Positions 1 to 10,199 are shown, numbered from the stretch's first letter. The stretch: 64,000 bases of DNA from Amycolatopsis sp. FBCC-B4732 (GCF_023008405.1 NZ_CP095376.1:2814001-2878000); one strand, 5' to 3'. The notes: generated from the letters alone by a model not told the origin. Made by a program: numbers and translations.

Positions 1-1433
1 TCCTGGAGACGGCGTGGCGGGCGCTGGAGGACGCGGGCCGCGATCCGGCGCGGGAACACGGCCCGGTCGGGGTGTTCACCTCCGCCGGGGTCAACCGGTA
101 CTTCCTCTTCCACCTCTTCGGGAACCCGGCGGTGACCGGCGACGTCGACCCGGACGACTGGGAAGGCCGGCTGCTCGGGCGCCAGCTCACCGACCACCTG
201 CCCGGCCAGGTCGCCTACCGGCTCGGGCTGACCGGGCCCGCGCTCGCCGTCCAAAGTGCCTGCTCCAGCTCGCTCGCCGCGGTCGGCCTGGCCGCGCAGA
301 GCCTCGCCGAATACCGCTGCGACCTGGCGATCGCCGGGGGCGTGAGTGTGACGTGGCCGCGGTACCGCGCGGGCGGAATGGCCTCGGCGGACGGCCGCTG
401 CCGCTCGTTCGACGTGGCCGCCGACGGGGCCGGCTTCGGATCCGGCGCCGGGGTCGTCGTGCTGCGGCGGCTGTCGGACGCGCTCGCCGACCGCGACCAC
501 ATCCACGCCGTGCTGCCCGGCTGGGCGATGACCAACGACGGCGCCGACCGCGCCGGGTACGCCGTGCCGAGCCCGGCGGGCCAGGCGGCCGCGATCGCCG
601 AGGCGCTCGCCGTGGCCGAGGTCGATCCGGCCGACGTGGGCCTGATCGAAGCGCACGGCAGCGGCACCCCGCTGGGCGACGCGATCGAGGTCGCCGCGCT
701 CAACCGGGTGTACCGCGACGTCCCGCCCGGGACGTGCGCGCTCGGTTCGGTCAAGACGAACATCGGGCACCTGGACGCGGCCGCCGGCGTGGCCGGGCTG
801 ATCAAGGCCGTGCTTGCGGTGCGTCACGGCGTGATCCCGCCGAACTTGCACTTCACCGCGCCGCACCCGGAGGTCGACCTGGCCGGCGGCCCGTGCTTCG
901 TGCCCGTCAAGGCCACCGACTGGCCCGACGCGCCCCGCCGGGTGGCCGGGGTCAGCGCGTTCGGCATGGGCGGGACCAACGTCCACGTCGTCGTCGAAGA
1001 AGCACCGGCGCCGGGCCCGCGCGTGACCGCCGAGGGCCCGCACGTCCTGCCGGTCTCGGCGCGCGACCCGCAAGCGTTGCGGGAAGCGCTGTCCGCGGTG
1101 CGGGACCGGCTCGCGGCCGACCCGCCGGACCTCGCCGACGCCGCGTACACCCTCGCCGTCGGCCGCCGGGAGTTCGCCAGCCGCGCGGCCGTGGTCGCTT
1201 CGACCGTCGAGGAAGCCGTCGAGGCCCTCGACACCCTGCTGGCCGAAGGCGGCGACGTCGCCGGGCCGCCGGGCGCGGCCCGGGAGCTGGCCCTCCGCTG
1301 GACCGGCGGCGCCGACGTCGACTGGACCGCCCGCCACGACGGCGCGGAGCCGGGCCGGGTGCCGCTACCCGGCTATCCGTTCCAGCGCGGCAGGTTCTGG
1401 ATCGACCCGCCGGTTCCGGGACACCACCCGTGA
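1..1433 (+). CDS. Type I PKS ketosynthase without acyltransferase, C-terminal part (5' truncated)
   Basis: The frame is open from the first full codon (base 3) to the TGA at 1431, so the N-terminus lies upstream. The visible part is a ketosynthase: catalytic Cys in ACSSSL (codon 261-263), His in EAHGSG (codon 654) and in NIGHLD (codon 768), and the closing GVSAFGMGGTNVHV. After the KS there is no acyltransferase. About 150 residues of KS-AT-linker-like sequence run straight into the post-AT signature GYPFQRGRFW, and the protein ends about 10 residues later with no carrier protein. The malonyl unit must come from a trans-acting AT or from another protein, or the KS does a different job. The next NRPS gene starts 57 bp downstream on the same strand, so this belongs to the same assembly line. 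The KS call is firm; its role in the pathway is inference. Confidence 0.9.
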   Translation, partial: LETAWRALEDAGRDPAREHGPVGVFTSAGVNRYFLFHLFGNPAVTGDVDPDDWEGRLLGRQLTDHLPGQVAYRLGLTGPALAVQSACSSSLAAVGLAAQSLAEYRCDLAIAGGVSVTWPRYRAGGMASADGRCRSFDVAADGAGFGSGAGVVVLRRLSDALADRDHIHAVLPGWAMTNDGADRAGYAVPSPAGQAAAIAEALAVAEVDPADVGLIEAHGSGTPLGDAIEVAALNRVYRDVPPGTCALGSVKTNIGHLDAAAGVAGLIKAVLAVRHGVIPPNLHFTAPHPEVDLAGGPCFVPVKATDWPDAPRRVAGVSAFGMGGTNVHVVVEEAPAPGPRVTAEGPHVLPVSARDPQALREALSAVRDRLAADPPDLADAAYTLAVGRREFASRAAVVASTVEEAVEALDTLLAEGGDVAGPPGAARELALRWTGGADVDWTARHDGAEPGRVPLPGYPFQRGRFWIDPPVPGHHP

Positions 1434-1490
1434 GCCGCACGCACCACCACCCGGCCGCCACCGCGGCCGGACCGAACTGGGGAGTTCTTC

Positions 1491-4400
1491 GTGACCGACA
1501 CGCTGCCCGTCGCGGGCACGCACGGCCCACCGCTGTCCTTTCCGGACACCACGGTCGCCGGACTGGTCCTGGCGCAGGCGGAGAAGACGCCGGACGCGCT
1601 CGCCGTGCGGCAGGGCACCACCCGGCTCACCTACGCTGAGCTCGTCACCGCGGCCTGGGGCGTCGCCGCCGCCCTGCGCGAACGCGGGGCAGGCCCGGGG
1701 ACCCGGGTCGGGGTGTGCGCCCACCGGACGCCCGCCCTCGTGAGCACGGTGCTCGGAGTGCTGCTGTCGGGCGGCGCCTACGTCCCGCTCGACCCGGGCG
1801 GGCCACGTGCCCGGCTGACGGGGATCGCCGCCGACGCCGGGGTGTCCGTCGTCGTCGGGGACGCCGCGGTCGCCGAATTCGGTGCGGGAACGGGGATCGG
1901 CGTCCCGCCGCCCGCCGCGCCCGGCACCTGCCCGGCCACGCCGGACACGACCGCGCACGTGCTCTACACCTCCGGCTCGACCGGGCGACCCAAGGGCGTG
2001 CTCACCAGCCACCGCAACGTCGTCGCGTTCGTCACCGGGTTCGCCGGCCGGCTCGGCGTCGGCCCCGGCACCCGCACGCTCGGCATCTCCTCGCTGGGGT
2101 TCGACGCCTTCACGATGGACGTCTTCGTGCCGCTGGCGGTCGGCGGCTCGGTGCAGCTGGCCGGGACGGCCGACCGGGCGGACCCGGAACGGCTGCGCCG
2201 GTTCGTTGTCGAGCACGACGTGAACTGGGGCTTCATCACTCCGACGCTGCTGTCGCTGCTCGACCCCGCCGACGTACCCGGCTGGCGGACCGTGGCCTGC
2301 GGCGGCGAGCCGGTGCCGGCCGAGCTGGTCGCCCGCTGGCTGCCCGGACGCCGGTTCTTCCACGTCTACGGCCCGACCGAGACCACCGTCGTCGTGGTCA
2401 CCGACGAGGTGACCGGCGTGCCCGCCGACCCGCTGCCGCTGGGGACGCCGACGCCGTGGCACCGCGCCCACGTCGTCGACGGCGAACTGCGGCCCGTCGC
2501 GCCGGGTGAGGTCGGCGAGCTGGTCATCGGCGGGCCCGGGCTCGCCGCGGGCTACCTCGGCAGCCCGGAGCTGACCGCGCGGAAGTTCGTCGAGGACCCG
2601 TTCACGCCGGGGGAACGGCTCTACCGCACCGGCGACCTGGCCCGGCTCCGCCTCGACGGCAGGCTGGAGTTCGCCGGCCGCGCCGACCGGCAGGTGAAGA
2701 TCCGCGGGCAGCGCATCGAACTCGGCGAAGTCGAGGCCGCGCTGGGCGCGCACCCGGATGTCGGTGCCGTCGCCGTCGAAGCCGTGCCCGGTCCGGGCGG
2801 CACCCGGCTGATCGCGTTCCTCAGCCCGGCGTCGGCACCGTCCGATGTGGACCTGCACGCGTACGCGGGGGAGCGGCTCACCGAGGCCATGCGCCCGGCC
2901 GTCATCCGGCGGCTGGACGTGCTGCCGGTCAACCCCGTCACCGGGAAGGTCGACCGGCCCGCGTTGCGCGCGCTCGCCGAAGAGGCACCGGTCGGGGACC
3001 TGGGCGGCTCGCCGGTCGCCGAGGTGTGGCGGCGGGTGCTGGGAGCCGGTGCCGGACCCGACTTCCTGCTGTCCGGTGGCGACTCGATCGCGGCGATGCG
3101 GCTGGTGGCGGCCCTCCGGAAGGAGCTCGCCGCCGATGTGTCCGTCGAGGACGTCTTCGCGGGGCGGACGCTCGAGGAGCTGACGCGGCGGGTGGCCGCG
3201 GCCGCCCCGCTCACCGGCCCGGGCTTGACCACCGGTCACGCGCCCGCGCTGTCCCCGCCCCAGCGGCGGCTGTGGTTTCTCGACCAGCTCGCCCCGGACG
3301 CGGCGCCGTACAACATCGCGATGGCGTTCCGGCTGACCGGACCGCTCGACGTGCGTGCCCTGCGCGCGGCCCTTCGCGCGGTCGCCGAGCGGCACGACGT
3401 GCTGCGCTGGCGGATCCGGCCGGTCGACGGCGTCCCGCGGGCGGACTGCCTGCCCCCGGCCGACGTCGAGCTGCCGGTGCTCCCGCTGACCGAGGCCGCC
3501 GTCGGTGAGCGGCTGGCCGCCGACGCGGCGGCACCGGTCCGGCTCGACCGCGAAGCGCCGTGGCGCGTGCGGCTCTACGAGCTGGGGCCCGGGGACCACG
3601 TGCTCGGCTTCACACTGCACCACGCCGTGTTCGACGGCTGGTCGCAGGAACTGCTCTGCGCGGACCTCGCCGCGGCCTACTGCGGCGAACCCCTGCCGCC
3701 GCTGCCGGTTTCCTATGCGGACTACGCGGTGTGGCGCGCCGAGCGCGACGGCCGTCGCGAAGCCGTCGACCTCGCCTGGTGGACCGAGCACCTCGCGGGC
3801 GCGCCGTCCACAGTGGACCTCCCGCGGGACCGGCCGCGCGCGGCCGTCCAGACCTACCGCGGCGCGACGCACCACCAGGCCTTCCCCGACGGCGTCGCCG
3901 AGGCCGTCGCAGCGCTGGCCACCCGCACCGGAACCACTCGCGCGGGCGTGGTGCTCGCCGCGTTCGGGCAGCTGCTGCACCGGCTCACCGGCGGGGACGA
4001 CCACCTGGTCGCCACCGTCGTCGCGGACCGGCAGCTGGCCGAAACCCAGGACGTCGCCGGGTTCTTCGTGGACATCGTCCCGGTGCGGCTGCGCGCCGCG
4101 GACGCGGACGCGGACTTCACCACGCTCGTCCGGCGCGGCGGCGAGGAGCTGCTGGCCGCCACCGCGCACCCGGCGGCGCCGATCGACCGGCTCGTCGGCG
4201 CGCTCGGCGTACCCCGCGACCCTTCGCGGGCGCCGCTGGTGCAGGTGATGGTGAACGTCCTCAACTTCACCGAACCCCGGCTCGACCTGCCCGGGCTGCG
4301 GGGAACGTGGGTGCCGGTCGAGAAGCCCGGTTCGCCGTTCGACCTGACCGTCTACGTCCTCGGGCACGGCGTCGAGCTGCTGTACAACCCGGACCTGTTC

Positions 4401-4931
4401 GACGCGGCCCGGGTGGCGGCGCTCGCCGAGGACTTCACCGCGCTCCTCGCGGCGCTGGCCGCCGAGCCGGACCGGCCGGCCGGGGCGTGCGCGCCGGAAC
4501 TCCCGCGGGCCTCGGTGCGCACGGCCGCACCGGAAGCGGCCGCGCGGCCGAAAGCCGAGCCGGCACCGGTCGTCGACCCGGCCGCGCTGGCGGCGACCGA
4601 GGCGCTGATCGCCGCCACCTGGCGCGAAGTGCTCGGCCTCGACGCCGTCCGGGTGACCGACAACTTCTTCGACGTCGGCGGGCATTCGCTCGCCCTGGCG
4701 AAGGTGCACGCCGAGGTCACCGCCCGGCTCGGCCGCCGCATCCCGATGGTCGACCTGTTCACCCACCCCACCGTCCGTGCCCTCGCCACCCACCTCCACG
4801 CGGGGGCCGCGCCCAGCCCGGAACTCGCCAGGGCCGCCGAGCGGGTCGCCGCCCGCCGGGGGCGCACCCCGTCCAGAAGACCCCGCCGCAGTGCCGGCAC
4901 AACCGGCCACGAACAGGAGCGACACCAGTGA
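1491..4931 (+). CDS. NRPS with A-T-C-T domain order
   Basis: 1146 aa; GTG start preceded by GGGGAG. Domains: adenylation (about 15-500; core A3 YTSGSTGRPKG, A5 YGPTETT, A7 YRTGDLARL), first carrier protein (Ser532 in GGDSI), condensation (about 575-1010; LCL-like opening SPPQRRLWFLDQL, active site HHAVFDG near 709), second carrier protein (Ser1066 in GGHSL). My reading of the eight specificity residues is D-A-M-F-A-G-V-V, a hydrophobic pocket for which I make no substrate call. The second T domain has no A domain of its own, so it must be loaded by the same A domain, by another protein, or receive the condensed product for hand-over to the PKS. GGDS carrier motifs are more usual before epimerases than before a C domain. 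The 3' end overlaps the PKS start by 4 bp. Confidence 0.95.
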   Translation: MTDTLPVAGTHGPPLSFPDTTVAGLVLAQAEKTPDALAVRQGTTRLTYAELVTAAWGVAAALRERGAGPGTRVGVCAHRTPALVSTVLGVLLSGGAYVPLDPGGPRARLTGIAADAGVSVVVGDAAVAEFGAGTGIGVPPPAAPGTCPATPDTTAHVLYTSGSTGRPKGVLTSHRNVVAFVTGFAGRLGVGPGTRTLGISSLGFDAFTMDVFVPLAVGGSVQLAGTADRADPERLRRFVVEHDVNWGFITPTLLSLLDPADVPGWRTVACGGEPVPAELVARWLPGRRFFHVYGPTETTVVVVTDEVTGVPADPLPLGTPTPWHRAHVVDGELRPVAPGEVGELVIGGPGLAAGYLGSPELTARKFVEDPFTPGERLYRTGDLARLRLDGRLEFAGRADRQVKIRGQRIELGEVEAALGAHPDVGAVAVEAVPGPGGTRLIAFLSPASAPSDVDLHAYAGERLTEAMRPAVIRRLDVLPVNPVTGKVDRPALRALAEEAPVGDLGGSPVAEVWRRVLGAGAGPDFLLSGGDSIAAMRLVAALRKELAADVSVEDVFAGRTLEELTRRVAAAAPLTGPGLTTGHAPALSPPQRRLWFLDQLAPDAAPYNIAMAFRLTGPLDVRALRAALRAVAERHDVLRWRIRPVDGVPRADCLPPADVELPVLPLTEAAVGERLAADAAAPVRLDREAPWRVRLYELGPGDHVLGFTLHHAVFDGWSQELLCADLAAAYCGEPLPPLPVSYADYAVWRAERDGRREAVDLAWWTEHLAGAPSTVDLPRDRPRAAVQTYRGATHHQAFPDGVAEAVAALATRTGTTRAGVVLAAFGQLLHRLTGGDDHLVATVVADRQLAETQDVAGFFVDIVPVRLRAADADADFTTLVRRGGEELLAATAHPAAPIDRLVGALGVPRDPSRAPLVQVMVNVLNFTEPRLDLPGLRGTWVPVEKPGSPFDLTVYVLGHGVELLYNPDLFDAARVAALAEDFTALLAALAAEPDRPAGACAPELPRASVRTAAPEAAARPKAEPAPVVDPAALAATEALIAATWREVLGLDAVRVTDNFFDVGGHSLALAKVHAEVTARLGRRIPMVDLFTHPTVRALATHLHAGAAPSPELARAAERVAARRGRTPSRRPRRSAGTTGHEQERHQ

Positions 4932-7900
4932 CGAACGACCTCGAACCGGGCGCCGAACCCATCGCCATCGTCGGCATGGCCGCCCGCGTCCCCGGTGCCG
5001 GTGACCTCCGGCAGTTCTGGCGCAACCTCGTCGACGGCGTCGAGTCCATCAAGCCCGCCACCCGGGAAGAACTGATCGCCCGGGGCGCCGATCCGGCCAC
5101 TTTGGACGATCCCAGCTGGGTCAACGCGACGACGGTGGTCGACGGCTTCGACGAGTTCGACGCCGACCTGTTCGGCATGACCAGCCGCGAAGCCGAGATC
5201 ACCGACCCGCAGCACCGGGTCTTCCTCGAAGCGTGCCATGCGGCGCTGACCGACGGCGGCTACGACCCGGCCCGCTACGGCGGCGCGATCGGCGTCTACG
5301 GCGGCACCGGGCGGACCGGCTACCTGATCGAGAACCTGCTGCGCAACGAGCGTGTGCTGGCCTCGCAGCACGGCGGCATCGGGATGTCCACCGGCAACCA
5401 GCCCAGCTACCTGACCACGTCGGTGTCCTACAAGCTGAACCTGCGCGGCCCGAGCCTCGCGATCCACACGGCGTGCTCGACGTCGCTGGTCGCGGTGCAC
5501 CTGGCGTGCGAGGCGCTGCGCAACGGCGAGTGCGACCTCGCGCTGGCCGGCGGCGTGAACCTGGAGATGCCGCACGGCATCGGGTACATGGGCGTCGAGG
5601 GCTTCACCTCACCGGACGGGCACGTGCGCGCGTTCGACGCCGGCGCCAACGGCACGGTGTGGAGCAGCGGCGTCGGCGTCGTCCTGGTCAAGCGGCTCTC
5701 CCAGGCGCTGGAGGACGGCGACCACATCCGCGCGGTCGTGCTCGGCAACGCGATCAACAACGACGGCGCCACGAAGGTCGGCTTCTCCGCGCCCAGCGTC
5801 GCCGGGCAGACCGAGGCCATCGCGCAGGCGGTCGGCATGGCCGGGGTCGACCCGCGCACGATCGGCTACGTCGAGGCCCACGGCACCGGAACGGCGCTGG
5901 GCGACCCGATCGAGATCACCTCACTGTCCACTGTGTACGGCCACGGTGTCCCGGACACCGGCTGGTGCGCGATCGGCTCGGTGAAGTCGAACATCGGCCA
6001 CCTGTCCCAGGCCGCCGGTGTCGTGGCGCTGATCAAGACCGTGCTGGCGATGGAACACGGCCTCATCCCGCCGACCATCAACTACGAAGAAGCCAACCCG
6101 GGCATCGACTTCCCCCGGAGCCCGTTCCACCCGGCGACCACCGTGACCAAGTGGGAAGCCGCCGACACCCCGCGCCGGGCGGGCGTGAGCTCCTTCGGCG
6201 TCGGCGGCACCAACGCCCACCTGGTGCTGGAAGAGGCACCCGCGCCGCGGCGGCACCGCCGTCCGCACCCGGCGCACCTGCTGCGGGTGTCGGCGAAGAC
6301 GCCGGAAACGCTCGCCACCGCGGTCGAGCGGCTCGCCGACCGGCTGGCCGGCGACGTCGACCTCGACCTGGCCGACGTCGCGCACACCCTCGCCGCCGGG
6401 CGGACCGAGTACCCGCACCGCGCGGTCGTCGTCGCCCGCGACTCCGAAGACGCGGTCGACGGCCTGCGCGACCCCCGCCGGCTCGCCACGGCCCAGGCCG
6501 GTGAGCTCAAGGTGGCGTTCCTGTTCTCCGGGCAGGGATCGCAGTACGCGGGGATGGGCGCCGAGCTGTACCGCAGCGAGCCGGTCTTCGCGACGGCGTT
6601 CGACGAATGCTGCGAGCTGTCCGGTCTTCCCGGCCTGAAAGAGCTGGTGCTGGGCCGCGGCGGGGACGCCGAGCTGAAGGAGACGCGCTACACGCAGCCC
6701 GCGCTGTTCGCCGTCGAGTACGCGCTGGCCCGGCTGTGGCGGAGCTGGGGCGTGCGGCCGGGCGCGATGATCGGGCACTCGGTCGGCGAGTACGTGGCTG
6801 CGACCGTGGCCGGGGTGTTCACTCTCGCCGACGCGATGCGGCTGGTCGTGCGGCGCGGCGAGCTGATGCAGGCGATGCCCGCCGGCGCGATGCTCGCTGT
6901 CCAGCTCGACGAGGAATCCGTCGCGAAGCGGCTGCCGGAAGGGCTTTCGATCGCCGGGGTCAACGGGCCGGGGACGTGCGTCGTCGCCGGGCCGTCCGGT
7001 GCCGTCGCGGACTTCGCGTCACTGCTGAAGTCGAGCGACGTGCAGTGCCGGGAACTGGTGACCTCGCACGCCTTCCACTCGCCGATGATGGACCCGATCC
7101 TGGCGGAGTTCACCGAGGCCGTCGCCGCGGTGCCGCGGTCGGCGCCGTCGCTGCCGTTCCTCTCGAACCTGACCGGCGGCTGGATCACCGCCGAGCAGGC
7201 CACCGATCCCGCGTACTGGGCCGCGCACCTGCGCCGGGCGGTCCGGTTCGGCGACTGCGTGCGGACGCTGGCCGGCGGCGGCGAGCGGTGGGCGCTCGTC
7301 GAGTGCGGCCCCGGCCACCAGCTGGCCGGCCTCGCCCGTGGCCAGGTGCCGAAGGGCTCGCCCGCGCCGCAGCCGAGCCTGCCCGGCCGCAGCGACCGCG
7401 AGGGCGACGTCGAAACGCTGTACGCCGCGGCCGGTCTGTTGTGGACACACGGGGTGCCGGTCGACCTCACGACGGACGGCCACCGCGTGCCGCTGCCCGG
7501 CTACCCCTACGCGCGCAAGCGGTACTGGGTCGACCCCGATCCGAAGGGGACATCGGCCGAGCCCGCACAGCCGAGCGGGCCGCTGCCGCTCGACGAGTGG
7601 TTCGCGGTCCCGTCCTGGCGGCAGGCCGGTCCGGAACTGCGGCGCGAGCCGTTCGCGTCCTGCCTCGCGTTCGTCGGCGACGACGTCCTCGCGGACCTGC
7701 TGCGGGACGCCGGGGTCGCGGTCACCGAGGTCCGCCCCGGCGACGCCTTCACGACGACCGAGCGCGGCTTCACCGTCCGGCCCGGGGTGCGCGAGGACTA
7801 CGACGAACTGGTCGCCACCCTCGGTGACCGCCCCGAGCGGGTGGTCCACGCGTGGGCCCTCGACGGCACCGAAACCGGGATGGCCGCCCAGGAGCGCGGC

Positions 7901-10189
7901 TTCTTCAGCGTGCTCAACCTGGTCCAGGCCTGGGGCGAGCCGGTCCGGATCGACGTGCTGAGCACCGGCACCGCCGACGTCACCGGCACCGACCTCACCC
8001 GGCCCGAACACGCGACCCTGGCGGGCATCGCGCGGGTGCTGCCCCTGGAAGTCCCCGGCACGCTCGTGCGGCGGATCGACGTCGAGGCCGTGACCGAGGA
8101 CGTCGTCGCCGAGCTGTTCCGGGCGGCCGAAGCGGAGGTCGCCCTGCGGCGGGGCCGGCGCTGGGTCCTGGAGCACACGCAGCTCACCGTGCCCGAAGCG
8201 GCGCCGGTGCTGCGCGACGGCGGCCGGTACCTGATCACCGGGGGCACCGGCGGCATCGGGGTCACCCTCGCCGAGGACTTCGCCCTGCGTGTCCGCGCGA
8301 AGCTCATCCTGCTGACCCGCAGCGGCCTGCCGCCGCGCGAGGAGTGGGACGCCTGCGACGGAACCGACCGGACCGGGCGCGCGATCCGCGCGATCCGGCG
8401 GATGGAGGCCGCCGGGGCGGTGGTGCACGTGGTCGCCGCCGACGTGACCGACCCGGCCGCCCTGCGGCGGGTCCGCGAGCTGGCGGAAGCCGAGTTCGGC
8501 GGGCTGGACGGCATCGTGCACGCGGCCGGCCTGCCCGGCGGCGGCGTCGCGGAGGTCAAGGAGCGGGCGGCCGCGGAAGCGGTGCTGGCCCCGAAGATCG
8601 GCGGCACCCTGGCGCTGGCCTCGGCGTTCGCCGACCTGCCGATGGACTTCGCCGCCCTGTGCTCGTCGGTCACCGCGGTCTCCGGCGACTTCGGGCAGGT
8701 CGACTACTGCGCGGCCAACAACTTCCTCGACGCCTACGCCCGCGGCGACCACGGCTGGCGGGCCCGGGTCGTCTCGCACAACTGGGGTGGCTGGGACGAG
8801 GTCGGCATGGCCGCCGAAGTGGCCGCGCCGGCGACGATCCGGTCCACCCGCACGAAGGCGGACGGCCCGATCGCGCACCCGGTGCTCAGCACGCGCACCG
8901 GCGAGGACTGCCACGGCCTGGTCTCGGCGGCCGCGCACTGGCTGCTCGACGAGCACCGGATCGCCGGCGTCCCGGTCGTGCCCGGCACCGGGCACCTGGA
9001 AACCGTGCGGGCGGCCGTCGAGGCGGCGCTGCCGAAGCCCGGCGACGGCCACGTCGTCGAACTGCGCGATGTCGCCTTCCTCGAACCGTTCTCGGTGCCC
9101 GAGGGCACCGTCGCGGAGTACCGGGTCGGCTTCGACGGTGACGGGTTCGCGGTGACCAGCCGCGCGGGTGGCGTGACGAAGACGCACGTCCGGGGTTCCG
9201 CGGGCTGGGTGCCGGCGCCCCCGGCGTCCACTGTGGACCTCGACGCGGTGCGGGGCCGGACGAGCGTGCTCGACGACGGCAACGCGTTCGGCACCGGCCG
9301 GACCAGCATGGTCACCTTCGGCCCGCGGTGGGCCGCGCTGCGCACCCACCACGTCGGCGCGCACGAGGAGCTGGCCTCGCTCGTCGCGCCGGTCTTCGAC
9401 ACCGGCTGGGGGCTGCACCCGGCGCTGCTCGACGTCGCGACCGCGTTCGGCCGCGGCCGGGGGAGCGGCACGTACCTGCCGATGAGCTACGGCCGGGTGG
9501 TCGTGCACGACGTGCTCCCGGCGAGTTTCCACAGCCACCTGCGCTACCGCGACTCCGGCGGTGACCAGGTCATCGCCGCCGACCTGACGCTGTGCGGCGA
9601 CGACGGCCGCGTACTGGTCGAGATCGAGGACTTCGTGCTCCGCCAGGTCGACGAGGGCGCGGTCAGCGGCGGGCTCACGGCACCGGTGGCCAAGTCCACT
9701 GTGGACTCCATCGGGATCCGGCCGGTCGACGGCGCCGAGGCGTTCCTCCGGGCGCTGACGCCGGGGCTCGGCGGCCAGGTGGTGATCAGCACCCGCCCGG
9801 TGCGCGACCTGTTCGCCCGCCGGGTCACCGCCGAAGCGCTGGAAGAAGCCGAAGAGGTCGCCGAAACCATCCAGCCGCAGGTCCAGGACGACTACGTCGC
9901 CCCGCGGACCGACCTCGAAGCCGAGATCGCCCGGCAGTGGGCCGAGGTGCTCGGCGTCGAGCGTGTCGGCGTCGACGACGACTTCTTCGCCCTCGGCGGC
10001 AACTCGCTGGTCGCCATCCAGCTCATCGCCCAGGTCCGCAAGACCACCGGCGCCCGGCTGGCCATGAAGACGCTGTTCGAATCCTCCACGGTGGCCGCGC
10101 TGGCCGAGCGGATCGAGGAGCTGCGGACCGCCGCGGCCCCCGCCGCCGAGGCGCCGGCCGCCACCACCATCCCCAAGCTCGAGCGCTGA
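4928..10189 (+). CDS. Type I modular PKS, KS-AT-KR-DH-ACP
   Basis: 1753 aa; GTG start inside the stop of the preceding NRPS gene (GTGA), with AGGAG just upstream. Domains: KS (Cys183 in TACSTSL, EAHGTGTALGD, NIGHLSQ), AT (FLFSGQGSQ, Ser618 in GHSVGE, HAFH motif that marks malonyl-CoA specificity), post-AT GYPYARKRYW, a structural half-KR, catalytic KR (GTGGIG near 1109; SS, Y and AANN catalytic residues), then DH (His1343 in HRIAGVPVVP; LHPALLD in the second half) and ACP (Ser1693 in GGNSL). The KR has no LDD motif. Predicted chemistry is one malonyl extension, ketoreduction and dehydration to an enoyl unit. The odd point is DH placed after KR; cis-AT modules normally have DH before KR. The next gene follows after 10 bp. 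Confidence 0.95.
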   Translation: MTNDLEPGAEPIAIVGMAARVPGAGDLRQFWRNLVDGVESIKPATREELIARGADPATLDDPSWVNATTVVDGFDEFDADLFGMTSREAEITDPQHRVFLEACHAALTDGGYDPARYGGAIGVYGGTGRTGYLIENLLRNERVLASQHGGIGMSTGNQPSYLTTSVSYKLNLRGPSLAIHTACSTSLVAVHLACEALRNGECDLALAGGVNLEMPHGIGYMGVEGFTSPDGHVRAFDAGANGTVWSSGVGVVLVKRLSQALEDGDHIRAVVLGNAINNDGATKVGFSAPSVAGQTEAIAQAVGMAGVDPRTIGYVEAHGTGTALGDPIEITSLSTVYGHGVPDTGWCAIGSVKSNIGHLSQAAGVVALIKTVLAMEHGLIPPTINYEEANPGIDFPRSPFHPATTVTKWEAADTPRRAGVSSFGVGGTNAHLVLEEAPAPRRHRRPHPAHLLRVSAKTPETLATAVERLADRLAGDVDLDLADVAHTLAAGRTEYPHRAVVVARDSEDAVDGLRDPRRLATAQAGELKVAFLFSGQGSQYAGMGAELYRSEPVFATAFDECCELSGLPGLKELVLGRGGDAELKETRYTQPALFAVEYALARLWRSWGVRPGAMIGHSVGEYVAATVAGVFTLADAMRLVVRRGELMQAMPAGAMLAVQLDEESVAKRLPEGLSIAGVNGPGTCVVAGPSGAVADFASLLKSSDVQCRELVTSHAFHSPMMDPILAEFTEAVAAVPRSAPSLPFLSNLTGGWITAEQATDPAYWAAHLRRAVRFGDCVRTLAGGGERWALVECGPGHQLAGLARGQVPKGSPAPQPSLPGRSDREGDVETLYAAAGLLWTHGVPVDLTTDGHRVPLPGYPYARKRYWVDPDPKGTSAEPAQPSGPLPLDEWFAVPSWRQAGPELRREPFASCLAFVGDDVLADLLRDAGVAVTEVRPGDAFTTTERGFTVRPGVREDYDELVATLGDRPERVVHAWALDGTETGMAAQERGFFSVLNLVQAWGEPVRIDVLSTGTADVTGTDLTRPEHATLAGIARVLPLEVPGTLVRRIDVEAVTEDVVAELFRAAEAEVALRRGRRWVLEHTQLTVPEAAPVLRDGGRYLITGGTGGIGVTLAEDFALRVRAKLILLTRSGLPPREEWDACDGTDRTGRAIRAIRRMEAAGAVVHVVAADVTDPAALRRVRELAEAEFGGLDGIVHAAGLPGGGVAEVKERAAAEAVLAPKIGGTLALASAFADLPMDFAALCSSVTAVSGDFGQVDYCAANNFLDAYARGDHGWRARVVSHNWGGWDEVGMAAEVAAPATIRSTRTKADGPIAHPVLSTRTGEDCHGLVSAAAHWLLDEHRIAGVPVVPGTGHLETVRAAVEAALPKPGDGHVVELRDVAFLEPFSVPEGTVAEYRVGFDGDGFAVTSRAGGVTKTHVRGSAGWVPAPPASTVDLDAVRGRTSVLDDGNAFGTGRTSMVTFGPRWAALRTHHVGAHEELASLVAPVFDTGWGLHPALLDVATAFGRGRGSGTYLPMSYGRVVVHDVLPASFHSHLRYRDSGGDQVIAADLTLCGDDGRVLVEIEDFVLRQVDEGAVSGGLTAPVAKSTVDSIGIRPVDGAEAFLRALTPGLGGQVVISTRPVRDLFARRVTAEALEEAEEVAETIQPQVQDDYVAPRTDLEAEIARQWAEVLGVERVGVDDDFFALGGNSLVAIQLIAQVRKTTGARLAMKTLFESSTVAALAERIEELRTAAAPAAEAPAATTIPKLER

Positions 10190-10199
10190 AGCAGGAGAC

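Noticed and set aside
1365..4925. 1186-codon open frame on the minus strand opposite the first NRPS gene
   Set aside because: Arg/Gly/Pro-rich with no domain; it is the mirror of GC-rich third positions in the real NRPS gene.
1491..4931. Firm substrate prediction for the first A domain
   Set aside because: Pocket residues D-A-M-F-A-G-V-V match no code I can recall confidently.
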